A DNA stretch of 64,000 nt from Coptis chinensis (GCA_015680905.1 CM027384.1:71395501-71459500); one strand, 5' to 3'; numbered from the stretch's first letter, positions 45,166-56,902 are shown. Notes: generated by a model from the sequence alone, not told the origin. Made by a program: numbers and translations.

Positions 45166-46399
45166 GCTCCAGTCTCTTCTCGTCCTAATGATACAAATTC
45201 GCCATATGCAGATCTAGATGAAGATCCAGATGCAGGTGTAGATCCAGTTGCAGATCCAGAAAATATGGAGACAAGTGATGAAGACCTGATCCTGGAGGCA
45301 CTGCGTCACAAGCTCAAAAGGGAAAGGAGCATAACGCGGACTTGCAGAAGCAAATAAACGAAGAGAAGCAAGTACAAACAGACAACAACAATACTGCTTC
45401 ATCTACTCCATCAAGAGTCCCAAGATCTGGAGAAAACCATAGTGTATTTCACCATTTGCAAGACAATAAAGAAAAATTCCGAACCACTGATGTTGTCCCT
45501 GAGATTCGACCAATCAATCCAGGCCAAGAAATATTTCAACAAATCTATTAAGGCGATTGACGTCTCCTGGGGAACAAACAAAAAGTTGTTGTTCTCTACA
45601 CCACAGTTATGCCAACGGTACAATATCTATCCACAATCAGTAATCTGGTCGTGATACACAAGTTCCATAAATTCGTGCAAAGTCAATTAAATGAAACATG
45701 GATGCGTGCTTTACTTTCTTTGGGGTATGGTAAGGCGTGGATGAGAGTTTCATGCTGGACGAATCTATTTGAGGAAGTAAGCAATCTGAAGGATTGATCC
45801 AGTACTCCCATCTTCCTAGTATGGTATGGTGCTTATGATCTTGCACTAAATTCATTAATCTAAAGAAAGGATCCCAGATACGTACATGGATTGATACTGA
45901 ATCAATCTTGGGTGTTTTCCAATCACTAGACTTTAGGTCTAATTCTAGATGCATGTTTCAAAGCATCGTTTTTGGCTAGATTTTTTCTATATATTTCCTT
46001 TTTGTTGGTCTTCTAACATTTTGTAGAGACCAACTCTTTTAAGGATCTCATTCTCACAGTCCCACAAGCTAAAAAGAATCTCATGTAAGCAACAAATAGA
46101 AATAAAAAAGAGCAATGGAATGCCTTTACATTATTGGGCTAGCTTATAAGCGCATATCTCGATTATGCTTTTCTACTTCGTGAAAGAGAAACCAGGGAAT
46201 GTCCTAGGCCTAATAAGGTGATCTCAGCCACAAGACTCACTTATGTTGTCAAAGCACCGAGTCGACTAAAAAAAACACTCGACCTACCCACGCCTCTATG
46301 TGTTGATAGAGGGCTCTAGGCTCACGACTTACCCACTCCTCCAAGTCCAGCTACAGAGCAACCTATCGGAATTTGCTTGGCTGCCACAGACCTACGGTA

Positions 46400-47145
46400 A
46401 GTGCAGTATTGTTTGGTGATGGTGAAGATGGCCGTTCAATCTTTTTCATTGGCAAAACTCTAACGGGGGCGGAAACTAGATATTCAAGAATTGAGAAAAT
46501 TGCTCTCACTTTGGTTCACTTTGCAAGACGCCTTAAGTTGTACTTTCAAGGATGATTGGTCAAGGTATACACTGAGTACCCTCTTCGCAAAGTGCTCCGG
46601 AATGCACAAGAATCAAATAGACTGGCAGAATGGGACAATTATTTGAGTGCATATAGCATTACTTTCGAACCACGTACTTCACAAAAAGTTCATGTTTTTG
46701 CATCTTTAATGTCGGACTTTCCAATCAATGATTTGGTCACAGAAATCAATCATGACGAAGACTCATCCACTAAAAAGGCAATAGTTGGGGGCGGCGAGGT
46801 CCCACAACATTTATTACCTTGTCATCAGACACATTGATAGTCTACACAGACGGATCATATAACAAGTTTGGATTCGGGTTCGGGTGTCTTTTTATTTCTC
46901 CTGATGATTCAGCGATTAAGCACTCAGTTCATTTCGGTTTCAAAGCATCTAACAATGTAGCGGAATATGAAGCAGTCAGTTAAGCCATGCATATTGCTTT
47001 AGGATTAAAAGTTCAAAATCTTCAAATATTTACAGACTCTCTATTAGTGGGAAGTCAATTTGGAGGCTCTTTTGAAGCATGGGATGATAAGATGGCAGCA
47101 TATCTAGACTTGATCCATAAGTTTACTCGTCAATTTGATGTCATT
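46400..47145 (+). pseudogene. RNase H and second RNase H of gypsy element 2
   Basis: AVLFGDGEDGRSIFFIGKTL, TGAETRYSRIEKIALTLVHFA and VKVYTEYPLRKVLRNAQESN mark the RT-linked RNase H, with a TGA at about 46553. From about 46830, VYTDGSYNKFGFGFGCLFIS, ASNNVAEYEAV and IFTDSLLVGSQ mark the additional RNase H with its Asp/Glu/Asp residues, broken by a TAA at about 46981. Two RNase H domains in a row support the Tat lineage. Confidence 0.8.
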
Positions 47146-47382
47146 TAATCATTCAGAGACCTCAAAACGACATTCGACACGCTGACGCCTTGGCATACAT
47201 CTCTGCATCTATCACTATTGATGGCCCAAGACAAGTTATCGTCGATATCTAGCAAGATCCAAGTATTGATTTGTCAGTCGAGCAACTCACGGACATTTAC
47301 ATCAACACGTGCTGTTTTTTCATTGCTTCTTCAGAGTCATCACCTTTAATCGTTCATGTTGTGACCACAAGAAAAAGAAAAT

Positions 47383-47898
47383 ATGAAAATGATGAATTGT
47401 TGCTTAACTCCATACATTACCTTCCTGAACAATGACATATTTCCTTCAGACCCCAAACTCGTTGAGACTGTCAAGCGTGACGCCTGGAAATTCTTAACGA
47501 TAACATCATCCAATGGTGATCTACAGTTGTATAAAAAGAGAAATATTTTATCCCCCATGCTTAGATGCCTCACCAAAGCAGAAGGCTTACTCGTGTTGAA
47601 AGAAATTCATGCAGGCATTTGTGGCAATCAAGTCGATAGTAAGAATTTGGCTTATAAAGCAATGACCCAGGGATACTGGTGGCCTCGTATGCAACTAGAT
47701 ACCAATCAAATTTCTCAAAGATGTATACCTTGTCAAAAACACTACAACATAGGTGCTCTACCAGCCATCGAATTGCATCCAATTTTTTCTCCATGGTCAT
47801 TTGCAATGGAGTTTGGACATTATTGGCCCCTTCCCTATCCTGTTCAAGAAGGCACATTAAAGGGTGAAGAGTCGAGAACTGGCCTACAGAGCGACTAG
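47383..47898 (+). pseudogene. Integrase zinc-binding region of gypsy element 2
   Basis: AEGLLVLKEIHAGICGNQVD, LAYKAMTQGYWWPRM and CIPCQKH correspond to the HHCC region of gypsy integrase, and SPWSFAMEFGHYW to the start of the core. The second His of HHCC is not evident (NQVD in place of NH). The DDE core is absent, so the frame ends in unrelated sequence. Confidence 0.75.
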
Positions 47899-48479
47899 CA
47901 AGCGTCCTCAAAACTGACCTATAGTAAAGCCTCGAAGCTACCACTTTGACAAAAATGCATATCTGGGGGAGGCTACAATTAAAGTAGTTGTACAATCTGA
48001 CATAAAACGTTAGCGAATCCTAACAAACCTACACTGACCAGCAAATTAAAGACGCGGTCAAAAGGTTATTTTTGAAAGAAATTGAAGAAATATTGAGAAA
48101 TCATAATAAAGTTCAAGTTTTATATACAACTCAAGACTGGGGGCAAGCACTTGTCGAGTATTTACAATTCAGAATTAACACCAATTAACAATAGCTGTGT
48201 CATTTATGCTTATGGATGATAACATAACGAGTCTTGCTACTGGTAAGTATATCATTCTGAAGACAACTGCAAAAACCTACAATGACTCAATACTACGTAC
48301 AGTTATTTCTATGATACCAGCAGAAAAAGTGCATTAACTTCAATAGTCTTCTAACTCATATCATAATTGGGGGCGACGGAAACATGTTAAGAGCTAAATT
48401 TGTTCAAACATTAGAGTATTTTTGAAAGTTGCATTGGCGTTCATGCGATGATTTTTAGGAACTAACTCTTTATAAACGA

Positions 48480-48915
48480 AAAATAGTTAATCAAAGTCGC
48501 AGAGTTTGCATTTGCGAATCCAAACTCTGTGCAATCAAAGCCCTAATTTGGGTTTGCGATACCAACTCTAGGCAATCAAAGTCGCAGAGTTTGCGTTTGC
48601 GATACCAAACTCTGTACAATTAAAGTCCTGGTTTGGGTTTGCGATACCAACTCTAGGCAATCAAAGTTGCAGAGTTTGTGTTTGCGATACCAAACTCTGT
48701 ACAATTAAAATCCTGGTTTGGGTTTGCGATACCAACTCTAGGTAGTCAAAGTTGCAAAGTTTACGTTTGCGATACCAAACTCTGTGCAATTAAAGTCCTG
48801 GTTTAGGTTTGCGATACCAACTCTAGGCAATCAAAGTCGCAGAGTTTGTGTTTGTGATACCAAACTCTGTGCAATCAAAGTCCTGGTTTGCATTTGCGAT
48901 ACCAAATTCTTATTT
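48480..48915. repeat. 85-bp tandem repeat near the 3' end of gypsy element 2
   Basis: CTCTAGG(C/T)A(A/G)TCAAAGT.GCAGAGTTTG-type units start at 48571, 48656, 48741 and 48826, an exact 85-bp step, with a decayed unit before. Each unit contains two GTTTGCGATACCAAACTC-like half copies. They end about 50 bp before the polypurine tract. Confidence 0.92.
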
Positions 48916-48971
48916 CAATAACTTTCTTCTTTACCAAATCGAATAAATTCCATCTGGCAAAGAGGGGGGGA

Positions 48972-49467
48972 TGTATGTACCACCATATTAGTACCCTTAC
49001 TAATGGATTCCATTGGGGTCTTTACATTAAGTCTAAAAAAACGATCCTTGGTTACCTGGACGGCTCACAGTTCCAGTTAGCCACTTGGATGGCTCACAGT
49101 CCAGCCACCTAGACGGCTCACAGTTCCAGTTAGCCACTTAGATGGCTCACAGTTCCAGTTAGCCACTTAGACGGCTCACATGTTAAGTTAGACATCTGGA
49201 CGGCCCACAGGTCCAGTCAATCACCTGAGCCGCTCACATGTTCAGTTAACCAGTCCTATCTAGTGAGAGTCCTTGTGCTCTCAGAACTCCTATTTTCTAT
49301 TTCTATAAATAGGACTCTTCACTTGACAAACAACTACATTTTGGAGACTTGATTCTGGAAACATATTCTGGATACATAGGCAACCATTAAAGGCACAATC
49401 TCACTCTTTATACAACATCTTCCCTTGCAGATTCAATAGAGTGTCTGGGCAAATTCTTACCCAAACA
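48972..49467 (+). repeat. 3' LTR of gypsy element 2
   Basis: 496 bp, preceded by AAGAGGGGGGGA (48960-48971). Longer than the 5' LTR because it has extra copies of the GGCTCACAG..CCAGTTAGCCACTTAGA unit. Confidence 0.9.
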
Positions 49468-50524
49468 GTGGCGCACGCGAGTCATTCTCAACCTCCAGGC
49501 CTCAAGTTTGGCCGGACACTACCATTTTGGGGTAGGGTGCTAAATGGATCCTAAGTTCTAAGCAGTTAATCCTACTTCTAAAAGACATATAAGGATCCTC
49601 ACATGAGCATCATTAACCCTCCACCTTGGAGGGTTTTAGCTCATGATCATGGGATTACTGGAATACTACAAATTTATCTATACTAATGTAAGATGGGAAG
49701 AAGAAGAAGAATAATACACACTGATTTACCTAAGGAATGTCAAAATTTTATTCAAGAACTAAAAGATTGTTCCACCATTAAAACTATTACACTTAAGTGC
49801 TCCATTAGCAAAAAAATAAAATTACATAAAACAAAACATGGAATGAATGCTTTCCTTCTTCATTTACTACATATGAAAGCATTCATTTCTCAATCCCACG
49901 TGATACCACCTCCCATATTAACTTCCCTCTTATCTAAAAACCAAAGCAACTTGACACCTTGCATTTTTTTCACTATTAGCACCTAAATCCATCTAACTCC
50001 ATTAATATCATGCAAGGTGTCCACTTTGTGCCAATTATTTGCACATTATGTTTTGACTTGCATGATGACTCCTCAAATCTTATGGGCCCACATAGTGGGT
50101 CCATGTGCTGTGTCCAGTGGCGGGCCGGTCTTTTGGCATTTTTCAATTTCCCGCCTTTGTGAAGAGTTTGTCGCACTGATCGTCTGAGCAACTCACTTGC
50201 CGAATTCGGAGTCCTGGTTCAAAAGATATGAGCTCTGGAAGGTTGATGCTTCTGTGCACGTAATCCCATTTTTGACTTGATTTTGTCTCGTTTGAGTCTT
50301 TGGGCTTTAGTCCGGCTTTGTTGGGCTTCACATGGGCTTAATCGGAAAGCTTTACGTATACTCACTAATCCGTGCTTAAATACTAGCTTTATCATTATTT
50401 TTACGTTGGTTGCGCAAACCTGCAAAAGCACGAAAATACGATTATATCATGATTATTAAACACATAATTAACCGAAATGTTACGTCTCTACGGGGTTTTA
50501 TAATACAGTTTTAGATGCTTATCA

Positions 50525-51325
50525 CACCACCCACAAATATCACATTGCTTGTCCTCAAGCAAAGAAGAGACATTAAAACAGATAAGTGGCAAAAATGTGT
50601 AGTCCTAACTAATCCTCGTTTCACAGAGTGCGGTTGCATTGACAATATGCAACAAGGCCTTAAACCACTAGGAATTCCCTAATGGACGAGTTATAGCCTC
50701 GTGAGAGTTTTCAAGAGAAGATACTCACAAACTTCATCTATACTACAATGACTTAGTAACAAAAGCTTGTTTTCTAAATTAATCTCAGATATCTATACAT
50801 CTCCTTAGCAGGGAACGAGGATTAATTCCTTTGAAACTCAAGTTAATATGCATACAATAATTAAAACATCTACATATGAACACGTATACAGTGAACCCTA
50901 CATAGAACTGTACAAGCAGGGCCGTTTCTGGATCCTTTGGAGAGCGTCCCTAAATGGGTTCTCACAGGTATGTGTCGAAATACAAATTCACTCATAATTT
51001 TTCCACTCAGGTTTCCCTAACTCTAGTGTGCAGTGGGCACACATTTCCTCACATACTCGATGACAATCAGAGGAGCTGAGGTCGATCAATCACATCTACT
51101 ACTTATTATCACACCACCCTACTCCTAATTGAGCTAGATGTATTTATTAGGTATTGTGGGATTTAGGTGGTGGTGTAGAAGAAAATGGGAATGGAAAATA
51201 AAAAATGACAAGTATAAGAGAATAAGGTCTTCATGATATTTACACTAGAGAAATCCTTGTTTTCTTTTCTTGCTTCTACCTGAGTTTTCCTACTTTTCTC
51301 TTAAGCCTTTGGACTCCTTTTTATC

Positions 51326-51381
<56 letters not shown>

Positions 51382-52275
51382 CAAAAGCTTAAGAAACATA
51401 ATTCTATTTTTCTTTCCTAAAGCAAATATCTTACTTTTATTTGGGACAAGTCTTTCTCTTTATTTTTCTACATTTCATCATATTTCTCATACTCATCATT
51501 TAGGTAGGTTATTTATTTGGGGTTAATAGATGGGTAAGGAATTTTTGGTGAAAGTGAAAGGTTTGATGAAAGGTTCAGTGGAGTGACTAGCATTAAAATT
51601 TGTAACAGGTATGAATTTTTGGCTATGTCGATCCAAAGACGGCCTAAACTCTCGCCTAGGGTTCGAATGGTGATCAAGTAAGTAGACGCGTGATTTTCTC
51701 TATTCGGAAAAACTACTCCTCTGTGTCATTACTCATATATCACACATATCGAGGCTTTTTGGTTAGATTCTCACAGGATTGATAATTTAAGTAGACTAAC
51801 AGTGGGTTCCAGAAACTTACTGCTATGTACAATTGATGATACTCAGTGCATGAATACTCATGAAAAGATGTAAAAACTATTTCGTACGTATTATCTTAAG
51901 TTTCTTAAGAACAAATCCTAATTCAACTGCTAATGCAAGATTTCTAGACGATTTTAATCATTGAAAAAGGAAACAAGACTTTGTCACTAAGTACATTCAC
52001 TAACAAGAAAGTAGAAACTATATACAGCCTACAAGTTGCCTAATTTTTGCTACAAGTTTAAAGCACCCCCCAAACTAAATGATGCTTAGTCCTCGAAGTA
52101 TGAATAGATAAAGAAAGAAATTACTTGAGAACCGTGAGCAAAATTAGGGCTAGATTGTTGGAACAGAAAGTTATTATAACATAATATATTATACAGAGAT
52201 AACAAAGAACAACAATAACATAGGAAAAACTAATATAGACAATTAGATTTATATACACATTAGCCATCATTAAAT
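50525..52275. other. Internal or untranslated region of the minus-strand retroelement
   Basis: Next to the LTR end: CACCACCC and CTTGTCCTCAAGC (inverse of a purine tract and of TTGAGGACAAG). The rest has no coding frame. 51329-51381 is an uninterrupted run of 53 T. At about 52065 a CACCCCCCAAACTAAATG run (minus: TTTGGGGGGTG) resembles another purine tract. Confidence 0.5.
51329..51381. repeat. 53-base poly-T tract
   Basis: Continuous T from 51329 to 51381 (poly-A on the minus strand). Either a retroelement tail-like sequence or slippage in an LTR element. Confidence 0.95.
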
Positions 52276-53358
52276 TTACCATCCAGTAGGTCCTGATGTT
52301 CTGGCGTCTTCTTGAGTGAAATGAATTTCCTTAGCATCACACCAAAAGATAATGGTTTGCCAAATAGTGCTCCATTTTTGTTCTCCAGATTCGTTCAAAT
52401 GTGCCAATATTTTGTCATCGTTTGGGTAACAACGAACATGCCTCAGGTACTGTGAAAGACGTCGCCATTGCCGAAACCTTAATGAATGAATTATTCTGTT
52501 CGCCGGGCACATAGAATATACTTTAACCCAGTCGTGAAAAGTAGCCGAGAACTGTGGGAAATGTGTCTTCATAATTCGGCAAGCGGTTACAGGTAAAAGT
52601 AGATACTGATGCCGAACAGTGCGAGCTCTTTTCAAATTAGAGATAATACAGTTTAAGATATCAAAGAATGTATGATCTTGAGCAAGAGCATTGAATACGA
52701 CACAGGCAGCATCATTGGCAGTAGAAAAATGCCAATCTCCTATGATGTTCAAAAGGATGAACAACATCGCATTCCCCACATTCATGGTCTTGCTTGCTAA
52801 AAGAATGGTGATGTCTGGCCATCTGCCAGGTGCAACTCCTTCTTCTTTAATTTCAAGATCATCACCGTATGTTGCGCGAAAAGTAGGCCATGAAAAGGAA
52901 CGGGTAGAGTTCTGGATGATGTATGGCCATGTTGCTGCCGGCTCGTGATATGGTAGATCCAAAGTTAGGGCAAGCGTTGGCTCAGAAAAGATATGGTGTG
53001 TTCCACCAACTTGGACTGTGAACCCGTCTAAGAAAAAGCCGTGAGCATGGTTTAATGCTGGTGTGTCTTCCATATTGGCATAAAAGTATGCAGCCAAACT
53101 TGGAGAATAAGTTTGGTCAGGTCGAAGAACAAGGGAAGACCACCCAATGTTAGTGATGTAGTCACAGAAGTAAAGGCTATAAGCATTGGAATCCATCATA
53201 GCCTGGAAGGATTGCTCAGGAATGATTTTTGGAGTTTCCATGCTTAATGAAGATGATCTTTGATAGAGTAGAGAGAGGGGTAAGGCAAAGATTCCTGGCA
53301 GACTATCAATCAGTGTGAGGAAACATCCAAACTGAAGTAGCCACATTGTGTAAAGCAA
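52276..53358 (-). CDS. Long open frame resembling plant retrotransposon ORF ('putative plant transposon protein')
   Basis: 360 codons without a stop. Motifs such as ITNIGWSSLVLRPDQTYSPS, LAAYFYANMEDTPALNH, GFFLDGFTVQVGGTHHIFSE and LTLDLPYHEP fit the fold-like pattern GW..L......Y..L...FY.N.......V.G..V......I...L.LP of a domain found in plant gypsy elements near gag or in extra ORFs. The first 35 residues are hydrophobic; a later Met (ETPKIIPEQSF) may be the real start. Role unknown. It sits on the minus strand in line with the LTR at 50524. The intact frame could mean a fairly recent copy or selection. Confidence 0.5.
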   Translation of the reverse strand: MLYTMWLLQFGCFLTLIDSLPGIFALPLSLLYQRSSSLSMETPKIIPEQSFQAMMDSNAYSLYFCDYITNIGWSSLVLRPDQTYSPSLAAYFYANMEDTPALNHAHGFFLDGFTVQVGGTHHIFSEPTLALTLDLPYHEPAATWPYIIQNSTRSFSWPTFRATYGDDLEIKEEGVAPGRWPDITILLASKTMNVGNAMLFILLNIIGDWHFSTANDAACVVFNALAQDHTFFDILNCIISNLKRARTVRHQYLLLPVTACRIMKTHFPQFSATFHDWVKVYSMCPANRIIHSLRFRQWRRLSQYLRHVRCYPNDDKILAHLNESGEQKWSTIWQTIIFWCDAKEIHFTQEDARTSGPTGW

Positions 53359-53639
53359 CGTGAGGGTCCCACCAGAAGGAAATCAAGTATGTCTCCCACG
53401 CCTGATGGATAAGGATATATATGAAGAGAAATGTTCAATAACGTCTGACTGGAAGGATGAAGGAGTATGGAAGAAGATAGACCCCTCTTGTAATCAAATT
53501 TAAAATAACAGGTTAAAATTTGATTATTGGCTATTAATAACAACGTGAATTATGACAATCCTAGTAGGCATACTCGTTCAAGAAGACACAAAGATAACAA
53601 CAAATTTTTTATTATTAGAGCACACGACGAAAAACTTAA

Positions 53640-53645
53640 TTAATA

Positions 53646-53686
<41 letters not shown>

Positions 53687-53695
53687 TCTTCTTTT
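53640..53695. repeat. (TTA)n microsatellite
   Basis: About 13 TTA units followed by TTTCTTCTTTTC; further on a GATGACGATGATGATGG tract at 53718-53735. Confidence 0.9.
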
Positions 53696-53810
53696 CTTGA
53701 AGGAAATGTCATGGACCATGATGACGATGATGATGGTTATGGGGACGCAGAGCATGCACAAGACTGTTTAGTTCATCAATTTGTTAGCTGAGCTGAAGCT
53801 GAATGGGCCC

Positions 53811-54569
53811 CTAGTTGGTAGAAAGCGTAGTTTGATTCTCCATTAGGAGAGCGAGATTTTCCAAGGACTGAGAGTGATTTTCCAAGATTGCCTCCTGTTC
53901 AATGTCGTGCATTACTTGACGTTCATGGAATTCAAGAAGACTTTTGATGATGATTTCCTGGCGTGTGTGTAGTTCCCGCATGCCTTGGTGAAGAAAATGA
54001 ATGCCTTCTATAGGATTAAAAATGTTTTGCATGACATTTTCACCAAAGAAATATTCAGAGTATGAACTTTGGTCTTCTTGTTCATCTGTCAGAGTATCTG
54101 GAGTCCAAAAACCAGTGACGCAGTCTGTGTGAATTACAGTAAGGCCCGCTTTTTTTAAGAGGTATTTATGGATAAATAGCTGGATAACCCCAACGCAACA
54201 TAATTTTGTGACTAGAGTAGGCAGAGGTGCTAACCGTGTTTTAGGCCTGGTGATCGCGTTCCAGAGATATTGGATTATGCAAAAGTCATCCCTTTGATTA
54301 TGCATAATCCAAAGTAGGTGGAGTTGAGGTTTTGTCACTTCAGATGTTTGTGCTGTACCTGCCACATTGTGTCCTAACCAGTGGAGCACAGCTCGTTGAT
54401 ATAGCTTCAAAAAGCGTTGAAGAACAACGTGATGTCTGTTTCCGACTTCGCCACGAGATATAGTGGCCTGTTGTACTTGTTTGACGGTATCAAAGGGTGA
54501 CTCTGGAATATGGAACTCCGGGTTATTCATTGGAATTTGAAGTATGTCGGAGATAATTTCCCTAGTCAA
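53811..54569 (-). CDS. Second minus-strand retrotransposon-type frame, same domain class
   Basis: 252 codons. REIISDILQIP, HHVVLQRFLKLYQRAVLHWL, GTAQTSEVTKPQLHLLWIMH, DDFCIIQYLWNAI and RLAPLPTLVTKLC match the second half of the same plant transposon domain (..L......W......R.....V....L..L.....G......I...I......K....PTLIT.LC). A coiled-coil-like, Gln/Glu/His-rich tail follows. It begins inside the domain, so the N-terminal part must lie upstream (54570-54780) in broken form. Tandem order with the 52276 frame suggests one element with the domain split or duplicated. Confidence 0.5.
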   Translation of the reverse strand: MTREIISDILQIPMNNPEFHIPESPFDTVKQVQQATISRGEVGNRHHVVLQRFLKLYQRAVLHWLGHNVAGTAQTSEVTKPQLHLLWIMHNQRDDFCIIQYLWNAITRPKTRLAPLPTLVTKLCCVGVIQLFIHKYLLKKAGLTVIHTDCVTGFWTPDTLTDEQEDQSSYSEYFFGENVMQNIFNPIEGIHFLHQGMRELHTRQEIIIKSLLEFHERQVMHDIEQEAILENHSQSLENLALLMENQTTLSTN

Positions 54570-55150
54570 TTCAAATCGTTGTCTATGGGCATGGAAACAT
54601 AATTTATCATGTTTAGGTCGCTAAATTGGTAGAACATCAAAACCAATTCTCTGGAATAACCAGCTTCTGAATGATATAGAAGAGGCATCCATCCTTGACG
54701 TACAATTTATGTGTCAAAATATGGAGAAAACATGCCATCATAAAAAAAATTCAAATAATTTTTCTCCTGCACTATCTTTCTTGGTTGATCCATTTGAAAG
54801 TATAAGTGGGGAAGGATAGTGAAGAATGCATGAAATGAAGATGGCTGAAAGGAGGAGATTTATAGCCAATATATGAGCCTGTACGAATCAGGATGGCAAG
54901 TGTAGTTAGATCCAGAATTAATATCTGGAAAATACAAGTGAAACATGTGTTGTTGTTACACATAATTATGTAACAGCAACTATGGGTATCCATAGTAGGT
55001 CTTTTCATTTCCGATCGCCAAATAATTAATGAGGTGTTCACAATGTTAGAAAATACGGAGGAAGGTTTCATATGGCAGTTAGACCAACATATATTTTCTA
55101 TCATGAGTTGTCAAATATAGTATTGAAAATAACGTCCCTTTGACTATTAC
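54570..55150. other. Sequence between minus-strand ORFs and the third gypsy element
   Basis: Probably further retroelement sequence; minus-strand short frames have no clear domain. Confidence 0.35.
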
Positions 55151-55613
55151 TGTAAGTACCCTCCGTTCCATACTACAGTACGCGTGTCCACATAACAGGT
55201 CGTCTTCTTTCATAACCGAGCAAAATCGTCCAACACCCATCAGAGCGTACCCAACGACCCAACACCCAGGTCGTCCAAAGCATCAGTTACAGCCATTTAT
55301 GAAAGGATATCAACTAGCGCAATCTCGGAGCTCAATCAACGCCATAATCAAGGAAACATTAACTTTGTAACAACACATTAATGGCGAATCATCAAGATAG
55401 CACACAAGGTGGATCTACACTTCGTAACGGTCCAAAGCAAATATGGAAAGTCAACTGACACGCCTATAAATAGAGAGAGATGAACTACGTAAGGCTTGAT
55501 TCAAGTTTGGCCCGGGAAACTTGATACGTAGGCAACTCTTATCCCAAGAAGAGTGCAACCATTCCCTATACTCCAGATCATCAGGTCGTTGTCTAGTAAA
55601 CACAACATTTACA
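55151..55613 (+). repeat. 5' LTR of gypsy element 3 (left limit inferred)
   Basis: The right limit (ACA at 55611-55613) is fixed by the PBS that follows. A TATA box CTATAAATAGAG lies at about 55464. The left limit is a guess at TGTAAGTACCC (55151), giving 463 bp, similar to element 2. No second copy of this LTR was found in the window, so the limit cannot be proved. Confidence 0.5.
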
Positions 55614-55614
55614 T

Positions 55615-55631
55615 TGGCGCCGTCTACCAGT
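55615..55631 (+). other. Primer-binding site of gypsy element 3
   Basis: TGGCGCCGTCTACCAGT: the first 11 bases match the complement of the tRNA-Lys 3' end, then it diverges. Confidence 0.7.
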
Positions 55632-55726
55632 TCGTTTCCTTAAGAAAAGCATACTTACTCTTTTCTCAATCCCACGAAACTGGTAAAAACCACCATGGAT
55701 ACTTCTCTTCAGATGTTGCAGAACAA

Positions 55727-56581
55727 ATGAAGACGCTACAAGATGCTTTCATCACTTTACAACAAGAGAATCAGATGATGCACGACCAGGCCACCTCTAA
55801 CGCCAGCAACGGCACGACAGAAGAAGTGGAGCACAATGATGTTGCAGCCCTCACTAACACCACCAATCAACGCTTAGAAGACTTCACCCAAAAATTAGAG
55901 AAGTCAAACAAAAGAGCGAGCGCGATCCAGATTGCTCAGAAGATGCTAGAAACGTACAAGGCATCACCATTCACCACAGAAATCAGAGACAAGCAGCCTC
56001 CTTCAGAGTTCATCCAGCTAAAGTTCCTGTTATACGACGGTACCTCCTACCCAGGCGAGCACGTAGCTCGCTTCAGTCAAATCCTTGCACTCTACATCCA
56101 TCCAAACTACGACTACCTAAAGTGCAAACTTTTTCCAGCTAGTTTGAAGGACGGAGCAATAGAATGGTTTTACACACTCCCTCCCGATTCGATCAGGAAC
56201 TTCGATAAGCTGGTTGAGACGTTCGCGGCAGAATTCGTCCACAACAGAAAGAAGCGAGCCGACCTAGACTCTTTGTTCCAGATCAAGCAAGCTCATCGCG
56301 AAACGATTCACGTCTTCCTAGGACGTTTCAAGAAGGACCTCCTCTTGCTGGAATCAGGACTCAGTGATGGCTTTGCAATTTTTGCGTTCACAAACGCCCT
56401 ATTAGACGACTCCGACCTAGCAGGGTCCCTCATGCACAACAAACCAGAAACCTCAGCCGACCTGTATCACAGAGTCGACAAGTATATCAAGTATGAAGAA
56501 TGGATGGCCCAGCGCAAAGGCAAAGAGGTCCTCGCAGTTAGAAACGAGCAAGACCTCAAGGGAAGCACGCAATATTCAACC

Positions 56582-56614
<33 letters not shown>

Positions 56615-56890
56615 AGCAAGAGATCCAGCTCCAGCAAGCCTTCTTACACGAAGAGGAAATTCTCCAACTTCTCTAGGATGCCGAGTCAGATCCTGAAGAA
56701 GATATATACAGCAACATTCTTCAAACCCAACATCATATCAACAAGGTAATCGCCATACCAGAGCGTCCATACTGCTATTTCCACAAACTCCACCACCACC
56801 ACACCAATGATTGTTGGAGCCTGAAGCACTACCTCCAAGACTTAGTGGAGGAAGGCAAATTAAAAGAGTTCCTACCAGAAAGCGACCTGA
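55727..56890 (+). pseudogene. gag of gypsy element 3
   Basis: A 340-codon frame from ATG 55727 (MKTLQDAFITLQQENQMM). Capsid motifs: YDGTSYPGEHVARFSQILAL, WFYTLPPDSIRNFDKLVETF, VHNRKKRADLDSLFQIKQ, ETIHVFLGRFKKDLL, RVDKYIKYEEWMA. An earlier ATG at 55695 (MDTSLQMLQNK) is one frame off and may be the original start. A poly-Asn run (AAC repeat, about 56578-56612) follows. The nucleocapsid knuckle CYFHKLHHHHTNDC (C-x2-H-x3-H-x4-C) lies in another frame at about 56770, so a frameshift separates them. Confidence 0.85.
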
Positions 56891-56902
56891 GGCACAAGCT
56901 AG

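Larger units (their letters stand above)
44483..49467 (+). mobile_element. Gypsy element 2: deletion derivative of a Tat-like Ty3/gypsy element
   Basis: LTRs at 44483-44923 and 48972-49467 begin TGTATGTACCACC and end CCCAAACA. Flanking 5-mers are GTGGT and GTGGC (one difference). A PBS and a GAGGGGGGGA purine tract are present. Inside, only a gag start, an RNase H, a second RNase H, an integrase zinc finger and 85-bp tandem repeats remain; most of RT and the integrase core are gone. It is 4985 bp and cannot move without help. Confidence 0.9.
43913..50524 (-). mobile_element. Minus-strand LTR, probable 3' LTR of a gypsy element, split by gypsy element 2
   Basis: On the minus strand it starts TGATAAGCATCTAAAACTG (50524 downward) right after a GGGTGGTG purine tract and a TTGAGGACAAGC motif that often precedes the 3' LTR of plant gypsy elements. 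It would run down to 49468, continue at 44482 and end ...TTTACACCGCA at 43913, giving about 1.6 kb. The left boundary is inferred from where LINE coding sequence stops and a TG dinucleotide occurs. Sequence similar to the first 110 bp recurs in plus orientation at 63455. Confidence 0.5.

Noticed and set aside
48480-48915. Regular 85-bp repeats as a CRISPR array
   Set aside because: Plant nuclear retrotransposon context, no unique spacers, whole unit is repeated.
56493-56696. Thr-rich frame over the AAC microsatellite
   Set aside because: Out-of-frame reading of the gag poly-Asn tract.
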